Origin: JANYHH01 sp965249745
GTDB lineage: Bacteria; Deinococcota; Deinococci; Deinococcales; JAAFIG01
Assembly (NCBI GenBank): GCA_965249745.1
Contig: OZ252252.1
Span: 2,666,001-2,730,000 of the forward strand
DNA: 64,000 nt
Direction: 5' to 3'
Shown: positions 43,649-55,100 of the stretch, piece after piece
Numbering within the stretch: the stretch's first letter is position 1
Layout: each line of letters begins with the position of its first letter
Notes under the pieces: generated by a model
What the model was told of the DNA's origin: nothing
Seen by the model: the letters and a program-made list of their open reading frames with translations, nothing else
Database searches by the model: none
Position numbers and translations under genes: made by a program

Positions 43649-44797
43649 ATGCGGCGACTTCTCATACTTAGCTCATGCCTCTTAGGGTTGGTCGCCTGCC
43701 CCAAACCGGACGACAGCACCAAACCCACCGTCGCCATCCAACAACCCGCCGGAGACGCCACACTCACCGGAGCCGTAACCGTCCAAGTTGACGCGCAAGA
43801 CAGCGGCAGCGGCGTCGCCAAAGTCAGCGTCTACGCCCGAGGTCAAGGCGCGAAGGGAAACGGTTTTCTCATCGGCACAGCGATCTCCAAACCGTACGTG
43901 ATCGCCTGGCGACCGAACGAAGCCCTCGGCGTGCCGAACGCCGCGAACCTCGAGTTGATCGCCGTTGCCCGGGACTTCGCCGGGAATGAGGAAACCAGCG
44001 CCCCGGTGCGCGTGAAAACGCAGAACCCAGGCGCGGCCAGCCTCAACCTCGTGACCGCCTTCACCTATCCACCGAACGTCACGCTCTCGAGCGGTGGTTC
44101 AAAGCAGAAACCGCCCGCGATCAATGCCACTGAGATAGAAGCACCCACGAATCTTGAATCACAGACTCCCTCGAGACCCGTACTGCGCCCGCAGGACGTG
44201 GCGAACCGCGTCTTCGCGCTCGAGTGGGAGTGGTTCCCGGTCGCCGGGGTGGACGGCTACTGCGCCTACAGCTCGCCCGCAGACCTCGCCGGGGAGTACA
44301 AACAGGAGCGTTGCCAGACCGCCAGCACCGGCGCGGCGAAAGAGAAGTTCTCCAAGATCGTCGAGGGCGGCGCGACCGGCGCGAAGTTCTGGGGCGCGGT
44401 CACGACGGTCTCGAGCAACCGCACCGTCGAATCCGGGAAGTCCAACGCCGACGGCGCGACGTTCCTGCCACCGCAGGACAGCGCCACGCCCGCCGAGGGC
44501 GCGAGCGTCACCGATGGCAAACCGAACCTGACGTGGACGCCGACCACGGGCGCGGCCGGGTACTTGTTCTACGTCTACGACCGCAACCCTTGGGAGACCG
44601 GCGCGGTGCTGAAGGGTACGAACTTCCCGAAGAGCACCGCCGCGACCGCCAGCACCTGGAGTGACGGCAGCAACATCGCGCTGCCCGTGCTCTCGAGTGG
44701 CACGTACTACTGGTGGGTCGCAGGGGTGTCGTTCGATGCTCAGGGACGTGCGGACGGTTTGAGTTTCTCCGACCCGAAGCGCTTCACCGTGCCTTAG
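43649..44797 (+). CDS. Ig/Fn3-like surface lipoprotein, first gene of the export/toxin operon
   Basis: 382 residues. Lipoprotein signal MRRLLILSSCLLGLVAC, with Cys17 lipidated. An Ig-like domain (PTVAIQQPAGDATLTGAVTVQVDAQDSGSGV) covers about 26-115. Two fibronectin-III-like domains follow, one with WEWFPVAGVDGYCAYSSP and one with LTWTPTTGAAGYLFYVYD...GTYYWWVAGV. The start at 43649 is chosen because it gives a perfect lipobox and a leaderless promoter; the longer frame from 43457 does not. It probably displays or scaffolds the export machine; no enzyme motif is visible. Confidence 0.8.
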   Translation: MRRLLILSSCLLGLVACPKPDDSTKPTVAIQQPAGDATLTGAVTVQVDAQDSGSGVAKVSVYARGQGAKGNGFLIGTAISKPYVIAWRPNEALGVPNAANLELIAVARDFAGNEETSAPVRVKTQNPGAASLNLVTAFTYPPNVTLSSGGSKQKPPAINATEIEAPTNLESQTPSRPVLRPQDVANRVFALEWEWFPVAGVDGYCAYSSPADLAGEYKQERCQTASTGAAKEKFSKIVEGGATGAKFWGAVTTVSSNRTVESGKSNADGATFLPPQDSATPAEGASVTDGKPNLTWTPTTGAAGYLFYVYDRNPWETGAVLKGTNFPKSTAATASTWSDGSNIALPVLSSGTYYWWVAGVSFDAQGRADGLSFSDPKRFTVP

Positions 44798-44868
44798 CGA
44801 TACAGTGCCGTAAAGAGCTGGAGTGCGCCTCGAGATGTTGTTTTGAGCTTGGGGCGCTCGAGGAGATT

Positions 44869-46911
44869 GTGAAACCACACGGGAGACTCTGGTTCATCGC
44901 GCCGTTGTTGGCAGTGCTCGTCGCGTGCCCGCAACCCACGCCCGCGAAGGCGTACCGGGTCGTCGCGGTGCAGCCCTCTCCGGTCGCACCCGGTGCGACC
45001 GTGACGGTTTACGGCACATTGCCTGTGGGGGCGACGCTCGAGTTTGAGGCGCAAATCGTGCCAACGATTCCTGTAGCAGACGGCTTAAGTTTCACCGTGC
45101 CGGAACGCGCCGTGGCGGGCGAGCGGAGCCTCACCGTGCGCGGCGACGGCGCACAGCTCACCGCAAACGTGACGGTCACACCGCGCCTCGACCGCGCGAG
45201 TCTCACCGGCACGACGCTCGGCCTCGAGGGGGCGGGTTGGGACGGGGCGAGTGACGTGTGCGCGATTGTCAACGCGCTCGAGGTGAAACCCAGGTTCAAC
45301 GGCTCGAGGCTCGAGGTGGAGTTGGGCGCGAACGCCGCCTTTGGCGCGATCAGCGTCTCCGTGCGGGTCGGCGGGCAAAGCTCGAACCCCGTCACGCTGT
45401 CGCGCGAGGCGGGCGCGGTCACGGGCTTCGTGCGACTGCCCGCGAGCACGCCGCTGCTGGCTCGAGTGTCCCCGCAATCGCTGAATATCCCGAAGCCCAG
45501 CTCGAGCTTGTTGATCGAGTCCGATCCCGGTTCTCTCCTTACGGCGCTCGAGGTCTCGAGACTCGAGGCGCTCGGTGTCTGGCGGGCGCGCTTCGCCTCG
45601 AGCGGCGAGGCGAGCGCAGCCTTGAAGGGATTGCAGGCTCGAGGAATGCAAGTGCGCTTCGAGTTGACGATTCCACCGAGCGATGGCGTGACAGCCTTCG
45701 GCGCACCCGCACCGCTCGCCCCCGGCGCGGGGCAGTGGTTCCTCGAGCGCCAAGGGATTCCCGCGGCCTGGGCGGTCTCTCGCGGCGCGGGTAGCGTCGT
45801 TGCCGTGGTGGACATGGGCGTTCGGCTCGATCACCCGGATTTGAAGTCCAACCTGCTGCCCGGTTACGACTTCGTGGACGGCGACAGCGACCCCAGCCCC
45901 GCCTCGAGCAACGAGGGGCACGGCACGCACGTCGCGGGCCTCGTCGCCGCGCACGGCTTGGCGACCGGCGTCGCCCCCGAGACGAGTATCCTTCCGGTGC
46001 GGGTGCTGAACGCGCAGGGCGGCGATGAGGGCGCGGTCGCGCTCGGCATCCTCTGGGCGGCGAACCTGATCCCCGCGAATCCGAACCCGCACAAAGCCGA
46101 TGTCATCAACCTGTCCCTCGGGGCGGGCGCGTACTCGAGCCTGATCGCGGACGCGGTGACTCGAGCGCAGGCGGCGGGCGTGATCGTCGTCGCGGCGGCT
46201 GGCAACGACGGCTCGGCGACGGTTTCGTACCCGGCAGCTTTACCGGGCGTGATCGCCGTGACCGCCCTCGCGGGTCCGGTCACGCCGTACGCGCCGTTCT
46301 ACGCCTCGCACGGTCCCGGCACGTGGCTCACCGCGTACGGCGGCGACACGAGCGCCGACCAGGATGGCAATGGCGTGAACGACGGGATTCTCAGCACCGA
46401 TAACACCGCGAGCGGCTACGGCTTGCGGATGGGCACGAGCATGGCCTGCCCGCAGGTCGCGGGACTCGTGGCGCTCGCACTCTCGAGCGGCACGCCCCGG
46501 TCATTCGTGCGCGACGCCCTGGCTCGAGGGGCGACCGATCTCGGCGCGTGGGGTTTCGACCCGCGCTACGGCTGGGGGTTGATCTCCGGTCGTGTTGCCA
46601 CGCCCTTCGCGCCTCGCGCCTATGTGCTCGCCGTGCCCTCGAGCGGAAATGGCTCGAATCCGTCCGTGCGCACTTGGACGCCCGTCGCGGCGGACGGCGC
46701 ATACGGCCTCTCTAACCTCGAGCCGGGCGTGACGTACAGCATCCTGTCTGCAAGCGACGCGAACGGCAACGGGATCGTTGGCGAAGCGGGCGAACTGCTC
46801 AGTCAAAGCCTCAACGTCACCGCCGCCGCTCGAGTCGCCACGGCACTTGAAGACCTCACCCTGCAACCCGCGCCGAGTGGCGCTGCCCTGACCTTGGAGG
46901 TCTCGAAGTGA
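44869..46911 (+). CDS. Subtilisin-type (S8) protease lipoprotein
   Basis: 680 residues with a lipobox (LLAVLVAC, Cys20) after GTG 44869, which has AGGAG upstream. Two TIG/IPT-like domains cover about 30-190. The S8 domain has the full triad: Asp in VVAVVDMGVRLDHPDL, His in GHGTHVAGLVAA, Ser in MGTSMACPQVAGL, with the oxyanion Asn in VVAAAGND. A carboxypeptidase-regulatory-like beta domain ends the protein. It sits on the cell surface, anchored by lipid. Since the giant toxin lacks an obvious self-cleavage motif, this protease is the best candidate for trimming it; that is inference. Its stop overlaps the secretin start (GTGA). Confidence 0.9.
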   Translation: MKPHGRLWFIAPLLAVLVACPQPTPAKAYRVVAVQPSPVAPGATVTVYGTLPVGATLEFEAQIVPTIPVADGLSFTVPERAVAGERSLTVRGDGAQLTANVTVTPRLDRASLTGTTLGLEGAGWDGASDVCAIVNALEVKPRFNGSRLEVELGANAAFGAISVSVRVGGQSSNPVTLSREAGAVTGFVRLPASTPLLARVSPQSLNIPKPSSSLLIESDPGSLLTALEVSRLEALGVWRARFASSGEASAALKGLQARGMQVRFELTIPPSDGVTAFGAPAPLAPGAGQWFLERQGIPAAWAVSRGAGSVVAVVDMGVRLDHPDLKSNLLPGYDFVDGDSDPSPASSNEGHGTHVAGLVAAHGLATGVAPETSILPVRVLNAQGGDEGAVALGILWAANLIPANPNPHKADVINLSLGAGAYSSLIADAVTRAQAAGVIVVAAAGNDGSATVSYPAALPGVIAVTALAGPVTPYAPFYASHGPGTWLTAYGGDTSADQDGNGVNDGILSTDNTASGYGLRMGTSMACPQVAGLVALALSSGTPRSFVRDALARGATDLGAWGFDPRYGWGLISGRVATPFAPRAYVLAVPSSGNGSNPSVRTWTPVAADGAYGLSNLEPGVTYSILSASDANGNGIVGEAGELLSQSLNVTAAARVATALEDLTLQPAPSGAALTLEVSK

Positions 46912-48167
46912 AACCAACCCTCGCCTTACTGCTCGCGCTCATCGCCACCATCGCAACCGTAGCCGTCGCTGCGACCACGCCGCTCACCGCCAGCGTGAAT
47001 GGCGACACGCTGATCCTGACGGGCGGTGCGGTGCTGCGCTTCGCGGTGGACTACGACGCGGGCGAACTCGTCGTGCGGGCGGCAAGCGCCGCCAACCCCG
47101 AGGGCTTCCCGAGTTGGGCCCGTCCCGAGGCGAGCGGCGAGGATTTGCGCGTGATCGTGCGCGGCGGCTTCACCGTCTCGAGCAGCGCCAGCGGCCGGGT
47201 GCTGAGCGTCACGCGCGCCCTCGCCCCACCGCCCGAGACGAGCACGACGCCCGGCGCGACCCCTACGGGTGAGATGGCGAACGTCTTCCCGCTCATCGTG
47301 CCGCTGGCGAACGCCGATCCGACCTTCGTGGCGGGCATCCTGACGCGCAGTTACAACATCCGCGTCGAGGTGGATTTACGCCAGCGCACGGTGATCGTTT
47401 TCGTGCGCCAAGCGGATTGGGCCTTCGTGCGTGGCGTGATCGCGGAGCTGGACAAGGCCCGCCCACAGGTCGCGTTCGAGGCGGAGATCCTCGAGGTCAA
47501 CCAGTTCCTGACCCAATCGCTGGGGTTTGATTACCGTGAACTGTTCAGCTTCAACCTGACCGAAGCCTCGCCCGTGCCCGGCATCCTCGATCTCGGTGCG
47601 GTCAACCGCGCCCCGTTCTCGCTGAAAATCGGCATTGACCTCCTCAAGACCACCGGTGCAGCCACGACCTTAGCGCGCCCGCGAGTCACCACCCTCGACG
47701 GTGAGGAGGCACGACTGAACGCCACGCAAACGACGCCGATTCCGAGTCCCGGTCCGAACGGAACGGTGACGATCAACAACGTCACGACCGGCATTACACT
47801 GCGGATGCTGCCGAAGGTCATGCCGGACCTGACTGGTGTTGAAGCCTCTCTGAGCATCGCTGTCTCGAGTCCGACGGGGCAGGTCAACAACATTCCACAG
47901 TACAGCACGCGCGAGGCGAACACGACGGTGCGGGTTCGCAACGGTGAACCCATCGTCATCGGGGGTTTGTATCAGAACAACGACAGCACCTCGAGCCGGG
48001 GCTTACCGGGCTTGATGGACGTGCCGATCCTCGGGGAGTTGTTTAAGACCACGACGACGGATCGGCGCACGACGGATCTCGTGATCGTCGTCACGCCGTA
48101 CATCATCGCGCCTACCCTGTCACCGCTACCGCCGAGCGCACCACCGCCCCCTCGAGGCGAACCGTGA
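46908..48167 (+). CDS. Small secretin-family outer-membrane channel protein
   Basis: A 419-residue protein with a signal peptide (LALLLALIATIATVAVA). It has a short N-domain (about 115-190, including VEVDLRQRTVIVFVRQ and FVRGVIAELDKARPQV) and a secretin beta domain (about 190-405) ending in the diagnostic GLPGLMDVPILGELF...TTDLVIVVTPYII. Secretins form outer-membrane rings for type II/III secretion and type IV pili. This one has only one N-type repeat, so it is shorter than usual, and no secretion ATPase or pseudopilin is nearby. It is coupled by GTGA at both ends, linking it to the protease and the lipoprotein. Confidence 0.88.
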   Translation: MKPTLALLLALIATIATVAVAATTPLTASVNGDTLILTGGAVLRFAVDYDAGELVVRAASAANPEGFPSWARPEASGEDLRVIVRGGFTVSSSASGRVLSVTRALAPPPETSTTPGATPTGEMANVFPLIVPLANADPTFVAGILTRSYNIRVEVDLRQRTVIVFVRQADWAFVRGVIAELDKARPQVAFEAEILEVNQFLTQSLGFDYRELFSFNLTEASPVPGILDLGAVNRAPFSLKIGIDLLKTTGAATTLARPRVTTLDGEEARLNATQTTPIPSPGPNGTVTINNVTTGITLRMLPKVMPDLTGVEASLSIAVSSPTGQVNNIPQYSTREANTTVRVRNGEPIVIGGLYQNNDSTSSRGLPGLMDVPILGELFKTTTTDRRTTDLVIVVTPYIIAPTLSPLPPSAPPPPRGEP

Positions 48168-48628
48168 AGCAATCCCTCAAACTATTATTCTCGAGCCTGA
48201 TGTTGGCGTTGTGCGGGTGCGTGCCAGCGGCGACGAGTGCCGCGCCGAATTACAGTTTCGAGCCGCTGCCCGAGGAGACGACTCGAGCGATGATTGGTGG
48301 CTTTGCGGCGACTATCCGAACCCTCGAGCTGCGCCTAGACGCGAACAGTGAGACTGGCTCGAGGTACGTGGGTTCCGATGGGAACGCGTTTTTGTTCATT
48401 GTCGACCGCTTCTACAGGGAGAACCCAGGCTTTTGCCCGCTCGAGCGCGGCGGTTTCGGGGTGGACGCGGGCGGCAAAACCTTCTTGACTCTTGCCGCGA
48501 AGGGTCTTGAGGTGCGGGGATTCGTGTACGACCTTTCCTCGAGACCGAGCGTCAGTTTCGTTGTGTTTCGCGCCTCGAGCGCTGCGGCGTTGAAAACGCA
48601 ACCGTGCCGCACGGTCAACGGGTCGTGA
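48164..48628 (+). CDS. Lipoprotein of unknown function
   Basis: 154 residues with a lipobox (LMLALCGC, Cys19). The rest is a single small domain (YSFEPLPEETTRAMIGGFAATIRTLELRL, then VYDLSSRPSVSFVVF) with two further Cys. It resembles pilotin-like or small periplasmic partners only in size, so pilotin for the adjacent secretin is speculative. It overlaps both neighbours by GTGA. Confidence 0.6.
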   Translation: MKQSLKLLFSSLMLALCGCVPAATSAAPNYSFEPLPEETTRAMIGGFAATIRTLELRLDANSETGSRYVGSDGNAFLFIVDRFYRENPGFCPLERGGFGVDAGGKTFLTLAAKGLEVRGFVYDLSSRPSVSFVVFRASSAAALKTQPCRTVNGS

Positions 48629-49125
48629 ACCAATGGCTCTGGCTGCTCGTACTGCTGATCGGGTGCAGCGATGACCTACCCGGTTTGGAGAAATTCCCAT
48701 CACCGGAGCGTGGGCATGGACTCGGAGCCATTGCCTATCCGCTAAATCCACCCGTGGGCGGGAAGCACAACGTTATCTGGCAGAACTGCGGCGTGTACGA
48801 CGCGCCCGTCAACCTCGAGTTCGCAGTTCACAGCCTGGAGCACGGTGCGGTGTGGTTGACGTACCGCCCAGACGTGACGCGTGCGGAGGTTCTAAAATTG
48901 CGGGCCCTCGTGCGCGGGCGGCGGCAGACCCTCGTCAGTCCGTACCGCGACTCGAGCCTCACCGCGCCCATTTACGCGGTCGCTTGGGGGCTGCGACTCG
49001 GTGTCTCGAGCGCGAACGATTCGCGCCTGCCACGCTTTCTGGCGCGATACGAAAACGGTCCGCAGACACCAGAACTGGGCGCGTCGTGTTTCGCTGGTAT
49101 TGGCAAACCGCGCTCTAACCCTTAA
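48625..49125 (+). CDS. DUF3105 family lipoprotein
   Basis: 166 residues; GTG 48625 overlaps the previous stop (GTGA). Lipobox LLIGC, Cys14. The body matches DUF3105: YPLNPPVGGKHNVIWQNCGVYDAPV, then VHSLEHGAVWLTYRPD, LVSPYRDSSL and GPQTPELGASC. The His and Cys residues are family-conserved; the function is unknown. It closes the block of export-related genes, 68 bp before the giant toxin. Confidence 0.85.
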   Translation: MNQWLWLLVLLIGCSDDLPGLEKFPSPERGHGLGAIAYPLNPPVGGKHNVIWQNCGVYDAPVNLEFAVHSLEHGAVWLTYRPDVTRAEVLKLRALVRGRRQTLVSPYRDSSLTAPIYAVAWGLRLGVSSANDSRLPRFLARYENGPQTPELGASCFAGIGKPRSNP

Positions 49126-49193
49126 CACATCGGGGACTCATCGTGCTAGTTTTGTGAGACAGCGCTCGTTTCGTGCGTCTCGGGGGGAAATTC

Positions 49194-52100
49194 ATGAATC
49201 GAGTCTTTCTGAGGCCGTCACTCACTACGGCTCGTCGCCGCGTCTCACTCACGCTCGCCGTTCTTTACACGGTCGCCTGCAACGCCCCCTACGCGGCGAT
49301 GGCGCAGCAGAGCGTCTCGCGCCCAGGACTCGGCGTCAGTGCCATGCCGCTCGAGGTCTCGCGCTTTGACGCGCCGGGTTTCGGTGACCTCGCCGACGCC
49401 GTGAACCTCGCCAACGGCAATGTCTACGTCGAAGGCGCGGGCGTAGCCCGCAACAACCAGGGCGATGGCACGGCCTTCGGCGCGGACGGTTGGCAGCTCT
49501 CCGGCACACTCCGACTCGGTGGGTACAGCCGCACGATGACGACCCTTCCCGACCGCTTCACGCTGACCTCCGGGGACGGCTCCGGGCAGGAGTTCACGCG
49601 TGCCACCCCGGATTACATGCGCGTGCCAAGTTGGATTCGGCGCTATCAAAACGCCACGCCCGCCACGAACTACAGCTTCTACCGCAGCGCACCGATTCCA
49701 GGCACGACCTACAGCCCCGCCTGGCTCGTGCTGGTCAAACGAGGCGCGGACGCCGTCGCGCAGCACTACGACGCCTCCGGCACGCGCCGTACATTCTTCC
49801 GCGACGGCGAATACCTGGATTACGCCCAGTCGCTCTCGCAGCAGTTTCGCAGCGCCAGCGCGTCCTTTAGCAGCTCGGAGGGCGACGCGACCGGTGCACC
49901 GCGTACAGAATTCGTCTACACGACGCCCGCCGGACGCATCAGCACAGTCACCGACGAATACGGGCGCACCACAAGCTACACCTGGAACGCCGACGGGCTG
50001 GCGAGCATCACCTACCTCAGCGACCGCGCATCTCCGCCGCGCAGCACGGGATTCACCTACGAACCGTTGAGCCTGGGAAACGGCAACACCGTGCGCGTCA
50101 TCAGCAGCATGACTTTCAACGCCAACGACGGAGCCATCGGCACGATCAGCCGCACGACGGGTTTTGAGTACAGCGTCATCCAACTCCCCGACCTGAGCCG
50201 CCGCGTGCTGCTGAGTGCCGTGAAACGACCCGCCCCGAGCGGTCAGGTCACGATGCGCTACGGGTACGAACCCGGCGGAACTCGAGTCTGCGCCGTCGAA
50301 GAGAACCGCAGCGGCCCGGGCAGTGCCCCAAGTTGCAGCGCGGCGGGCACGGCTGAACTTCGCACGAGCTACACCTACGCCACCTCACCGATCACGGGCG
50401 GGGTGCAGGTCACGGTTGTAAAAACCCCGAAGACGGGCGTGGCAAAAACGAGCGTTTACCACCACGACCTCGCCTCACGCTTGCGTCAACGCGACGACAC
50501 CGACGCGAACGCCGACGCGAGCACGAGCGCCCTGCGGATCACGAAATACGGTTACCTCCGAAACGGGTCGCTCGGGTCGCTCGAGGAACCGATTGGGAAG
50601 ACCACGCATTACGTCTACGACGACCGGGGCAACTTATTGAAAACCAAAGTCTACGCGTCCCCAACGGCGAACCCGCAAGTCGTGACCGTCGGCAGCATCC
50701 GCGTGGCCGCACCGGTCACCGAACTGATCGCGGGGCAAAGTGTTCGCATCGGCGCGTTCGCGCAGGGCGACGCCGCCGCGCAGGGTCTCGCGTGGACCTC
50801 GAGCGTGGGGAGCGTTACCACCGACGGCACGTACACCGCCCCGAAACCCTTGAACGGCGCGACAAGCGTCACTATCACCGCACAGAGTAAAGCTGTTCCA
50901 TCCATCACCGCGCAAGTCACGCTGCCCTTGCGAGCGATCACGGTCACACCCACCCTGCCCACGACCGCCCTGGATTCCGGCGAGAGCGTGCTGCTCTCCG
51001 CCGACGTGACGAACGACCTCAGCCGCGCCGGAGTGACCTGGACGGCCACATCAGGCAACATCGCCGCCGCCGGTGCGGGCTGGCGCTTCATCGCGCCGCA
51101 AGTGGCGACGACCACGGCCGTGACGCTGACCGCAAGAAGCATCACCGACCCCAGCATCAGTGCGACCGGCACAATCACCGTGCGCCCCACAATCCTCACG
51201 TTGCGCGCCCCAGCCTCGAGCGACACGACCCTCACGGCTGGAACCGCTCAGGTGCTGCGCTTCGCTGCGGCCCTCGAGAACAACCAGGGCAGCCGCGCCG
51301 TCACCTGGTCACTGACGGGCCCGGGCACGCTCTCGAGCGACGGTGTGTACACTGCGCCAACGGCGATCACGGCTGGTACGAGTGCAGTGGTTAAAGCGAC
51401 GAGCGTAGCTGATGCGACAAAAACGGTGAGTGCAACGATTACTTTAATTCCGCCAACAATGACCGAGATTCTTCCCGGAACAAGCTTTTACACCAATGCT
51501 CCAGTGCAATTCGTCGTCGGTGTCAACAACGATACAAACAACGCTGGTGTTACTTGGAGTATTACATCGGGCGGTGGATCAATCAACTCGAGCGGCTACT
51601 ATACTCCTCCTGTTCTTACTCCAGGCGGCAGCTTCAACCTAATAGTCCGAGCAACGAGTGTGGCCGACTCAAGAGTGTTCAAGGATCGAACAGGGCAAGT
51701 CGTCTACAGCGCTGAAGCGATTCTCATTTCTGCACAAACGTATAAGACTGTTCGATTTGTAAATCCGTACGACGTGACAGATTGGGAGGTTTACCCCAAC
51801 CAAAAAGTACAGCTTTCTGGCCGGGTTCCAGGGCTGACTTACGAAAATACTTTCACATGGACAGTCATCAGCGGTGGGGGCAGTATCTCAAGCGATGGTG
51901 TGTACACAGCGCCTCCAGTATTTCCTAGCACTTCTGTCGTTATTCGAGCCACCAGTTCAATCACACCGAACCGTGCAGGAACAATTACTCTTCTGACCAA
52001 ACAACCGATTGTAACGATTTCTGGACCGAGTACTCTTGTGGGCGGCTCCTCAGCTCAACTTTCCGCCAATGTTCAATTCGATTTTCTCGGTAACGGAGTT

Positions 52101-55100
52101 TCACCAGTGACTTGGAGGCTTTCTGGGTCGGGGACGCTCTCTCCAACCGGACTGTATACCAGAGCGCCGTTTCTAGATACTGGCGCAACGATCACCGCGA
52201 CAACGGCCAGCGGCGCTTCCGGCACTTTGACTATCAGTGGTTTAACAAGCGGATCATTCCCGAACTACCTCTATGGACCAGACAAATACGTTCCAGGAAC
52301 AAAGATAGCGTTCAGTTTCTATTTTCCGTATACCACTGGTACAGTCACTTGGTCTACGACGGCTGGAACGATCAGTTCAGATGGAGTGTTATCCTTACCA
52401 ATTACTCAAACGGCAAATGGTGTCATCGTCACTGCAACCCAAGGGGTAAATAGGGCTACCCGGACTTTAAACAATGTCAATTTAGATTCTGGGTATAACA
52501 GTAAAGATTCAATGAGTGGCGCATTCCCTGCGCCGTTTCATACCTTTATTCCACCACCGGCTGGTAACGTTGAACGTGGAGAAAAGCTTCGCCTCAGCGC
52601 GATATTTCAAGGAGACTTACTCAATCGAGGAGCTACGTGGAGTTTTGTTTCAGGATACGACTATGGAACTATAGATTCAAATGGGGTATTCACAGCCCCA
52701 ATAGCAGATAGTAATCCAGTTACTTTTCCAGGCTCTGCCAGAACGATTAAAGCAACCGCTAGAAGCATTGCTTTTCCAGACCGATCCGTGGGATTAGAAT
52801 TTATCGTTAACCCAACATTAACCGGAATTCTCTCTACAGCTATTACAACAAAGCATGTTTTAGGCCGCAATTACCAAATACTTTTGGATAACTACGGGGA
52901 TTACAGTAACCGTGGTGTCCTTTGGAAAACAACAGGAACCGGGCAAGCAGTCACGAACTCTATTGGTGTTTATCGTACTGACGTTTTTCCAGCACCAAAT
53001 AATACTGCTGCAAGTGTCAACATCGAAGGTAATCGTGGTGCAAATGTTTCTTCGATAAGTTTGCAATTCTCTCGCATCAATGTAACACTCAAGACACCAA
53101 CGACTACTGTACGTCCGGGTGAGTCACTTCCCTTATCAGCCGGTCTCGAGAATGACGATTCGAATGCAGGTGCAACTTATAGTGTTACCAGTGGTATCGG
53201 CAGCGTCTCGAGCACAGGCGTTTACACCGCCCCCGCCACGGTCGCGGGTATGTCGGACATTCCCGTGATCGTGACCGCCACAAGCGTCACCGATCCCCTC
53301 AGTACGGGTAGCGTCACATTGACACTGCAACCCATTCGCGTCAGTATCACCGGATCGAGTAGCGCCGTGAGCGGGCAAAGTCTCGTTCTTGGAAATCGCG
53401 TGGAGAACGACCGCACAGGTAGCGGTGTGACATGGACAACGAGTGCGGGCAGCGTGGATGCGAACGGGGTGTTGACGGCTCCTGCGGCCAGTGCTGATAC
53501 GACCGTTACCGTGACCGCCACGAGCAAAGCAGACACCACGAAGAACGCAACGTTCACTGTGACGATTAAAGCGCCGCGCGTCCTTTTGGCGAATCCCGTT
53601 CCAAGCGGTGAGAGCGTCACCGATGGCAGTTTGCTCATCATCGGTGCAGCCGTCCTCAACGGCACGGGAACACCAGCGCTGAGCGTCAACACGGGCGCAA
53701 TCAGCGGAGCGGGAGGCTACACCCTGCCCGCTCCGCTGATCGCCGCGACAACGACCGTGACCGCAAACTTGGCTGGCGGAATCGGTGCGACCTCGAGCTT
53801 CGCCATTGCGCCCTTCGTTGATCCCGGCGAGGCGAGCACAGCCCCGTACCGCCAGCGCACGTACAGTTACGACACCGATCAACGTGAAACGCTCGCGGTG
53901 ATGCCCGCGATCTCGAGCACCGCACCAGTCCCATACGATTACAGCGAGACGAGTCTCAAAGCCGAGTACACGGACGCGACAGCGGTCACGGTTTCCGGAC
54001 AAACGTTTACGTACCTGACGGGCGTGAAGCGCAGGACAATGCTTGGAACGACAGAGCAATTCAGAACCGAGGAACTGTACAGCGCCGGGGGGTTGCTCAC
54101 CCAATCCCTGCGTACGACCGCAAACGCGAGTGAAGAGCGCAAAAACGTGTTCACCTACAGGGGCAGCAGCGGCACGCGCAGCGTGTACGCGGATCAGCTC
54201 GAGCAGACCGTCGAGACGGGCACGGGAAGCTTGACCCGCACGACGGAGTACACCTTGGACGCCCTGGGACGCACGGTCTCGAGGCGCGAATTGAACGTTA
54301 TCGCGGGCGTGGTGCAAACGAGCGGTGCGGACGAAACGCAGACCCGCACCACGACGACGAGCTATAACGGCTTCGATCAGGTGCTGAGCCAAACCGTGAG
54401 TGTCGGCGCGTCGCAACCCGAAGCGAAAACGGGTTTCACGTATTACGCCAGTGGCGAACCGAAGACGAGTTGGCAGGGCACGGCGGACAACCTCACGACC
54501 TACGAGTACTACGCGGCGGGAACGGCGGACGCGGGGCGTTTGAAGACCGTGAAGAAAGGCGAGGGGACTTCAGGGGCGATCACGAAAACGCGCGAAACCA
54601 CCGCCTACACCTACGACAGCTTCGGACGACCCACCGCGACGACCCTCGATGCGGACAGCACCGGCACGAGTTACGACACCTTCGACCGCGTGGTGCGGGT
54701 CTCCAAATCCGACGGCGGTTTCACCCGAACCCGCTTTGACGCGACCGGCGCAGTCTCACAGGTGGACTCGAGCGATCCGGTCTCCGGCACGACGCTGCGC
54801 GTCACGCGCAGCAACGATTCCTTCGGTCGTGCCTCGAGCGTCACAACCCTTGGAACGAACGCGGGCGGTGCTACCACGACCTACCTCATGACTGCGGATT
54901 ACGACCCCTACGATCACCTGGTTCGCACTACGGACGGGCGCTTGGCGGATGTGGGCGTGGTGGGCAACGCACAAACGAGTTACTTCAAGTACGACAGCTT
55001 CGGACGCCTGACCGCGCAGCTTGGCGCTGAACTGAGCGGCAATGCCGCGCCCGGCTACACAGACGCGCGCCGACCGTACATGGAGTACGAGTACGACCTG

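Noticed and set aside
53136..54416. 426-codon minus-strand frame opposite the plus-arm giant
   Set aside because: The plus strand carries clear Ig-like and YD repeats; the antisense product is Arg-rich and low in motifs.
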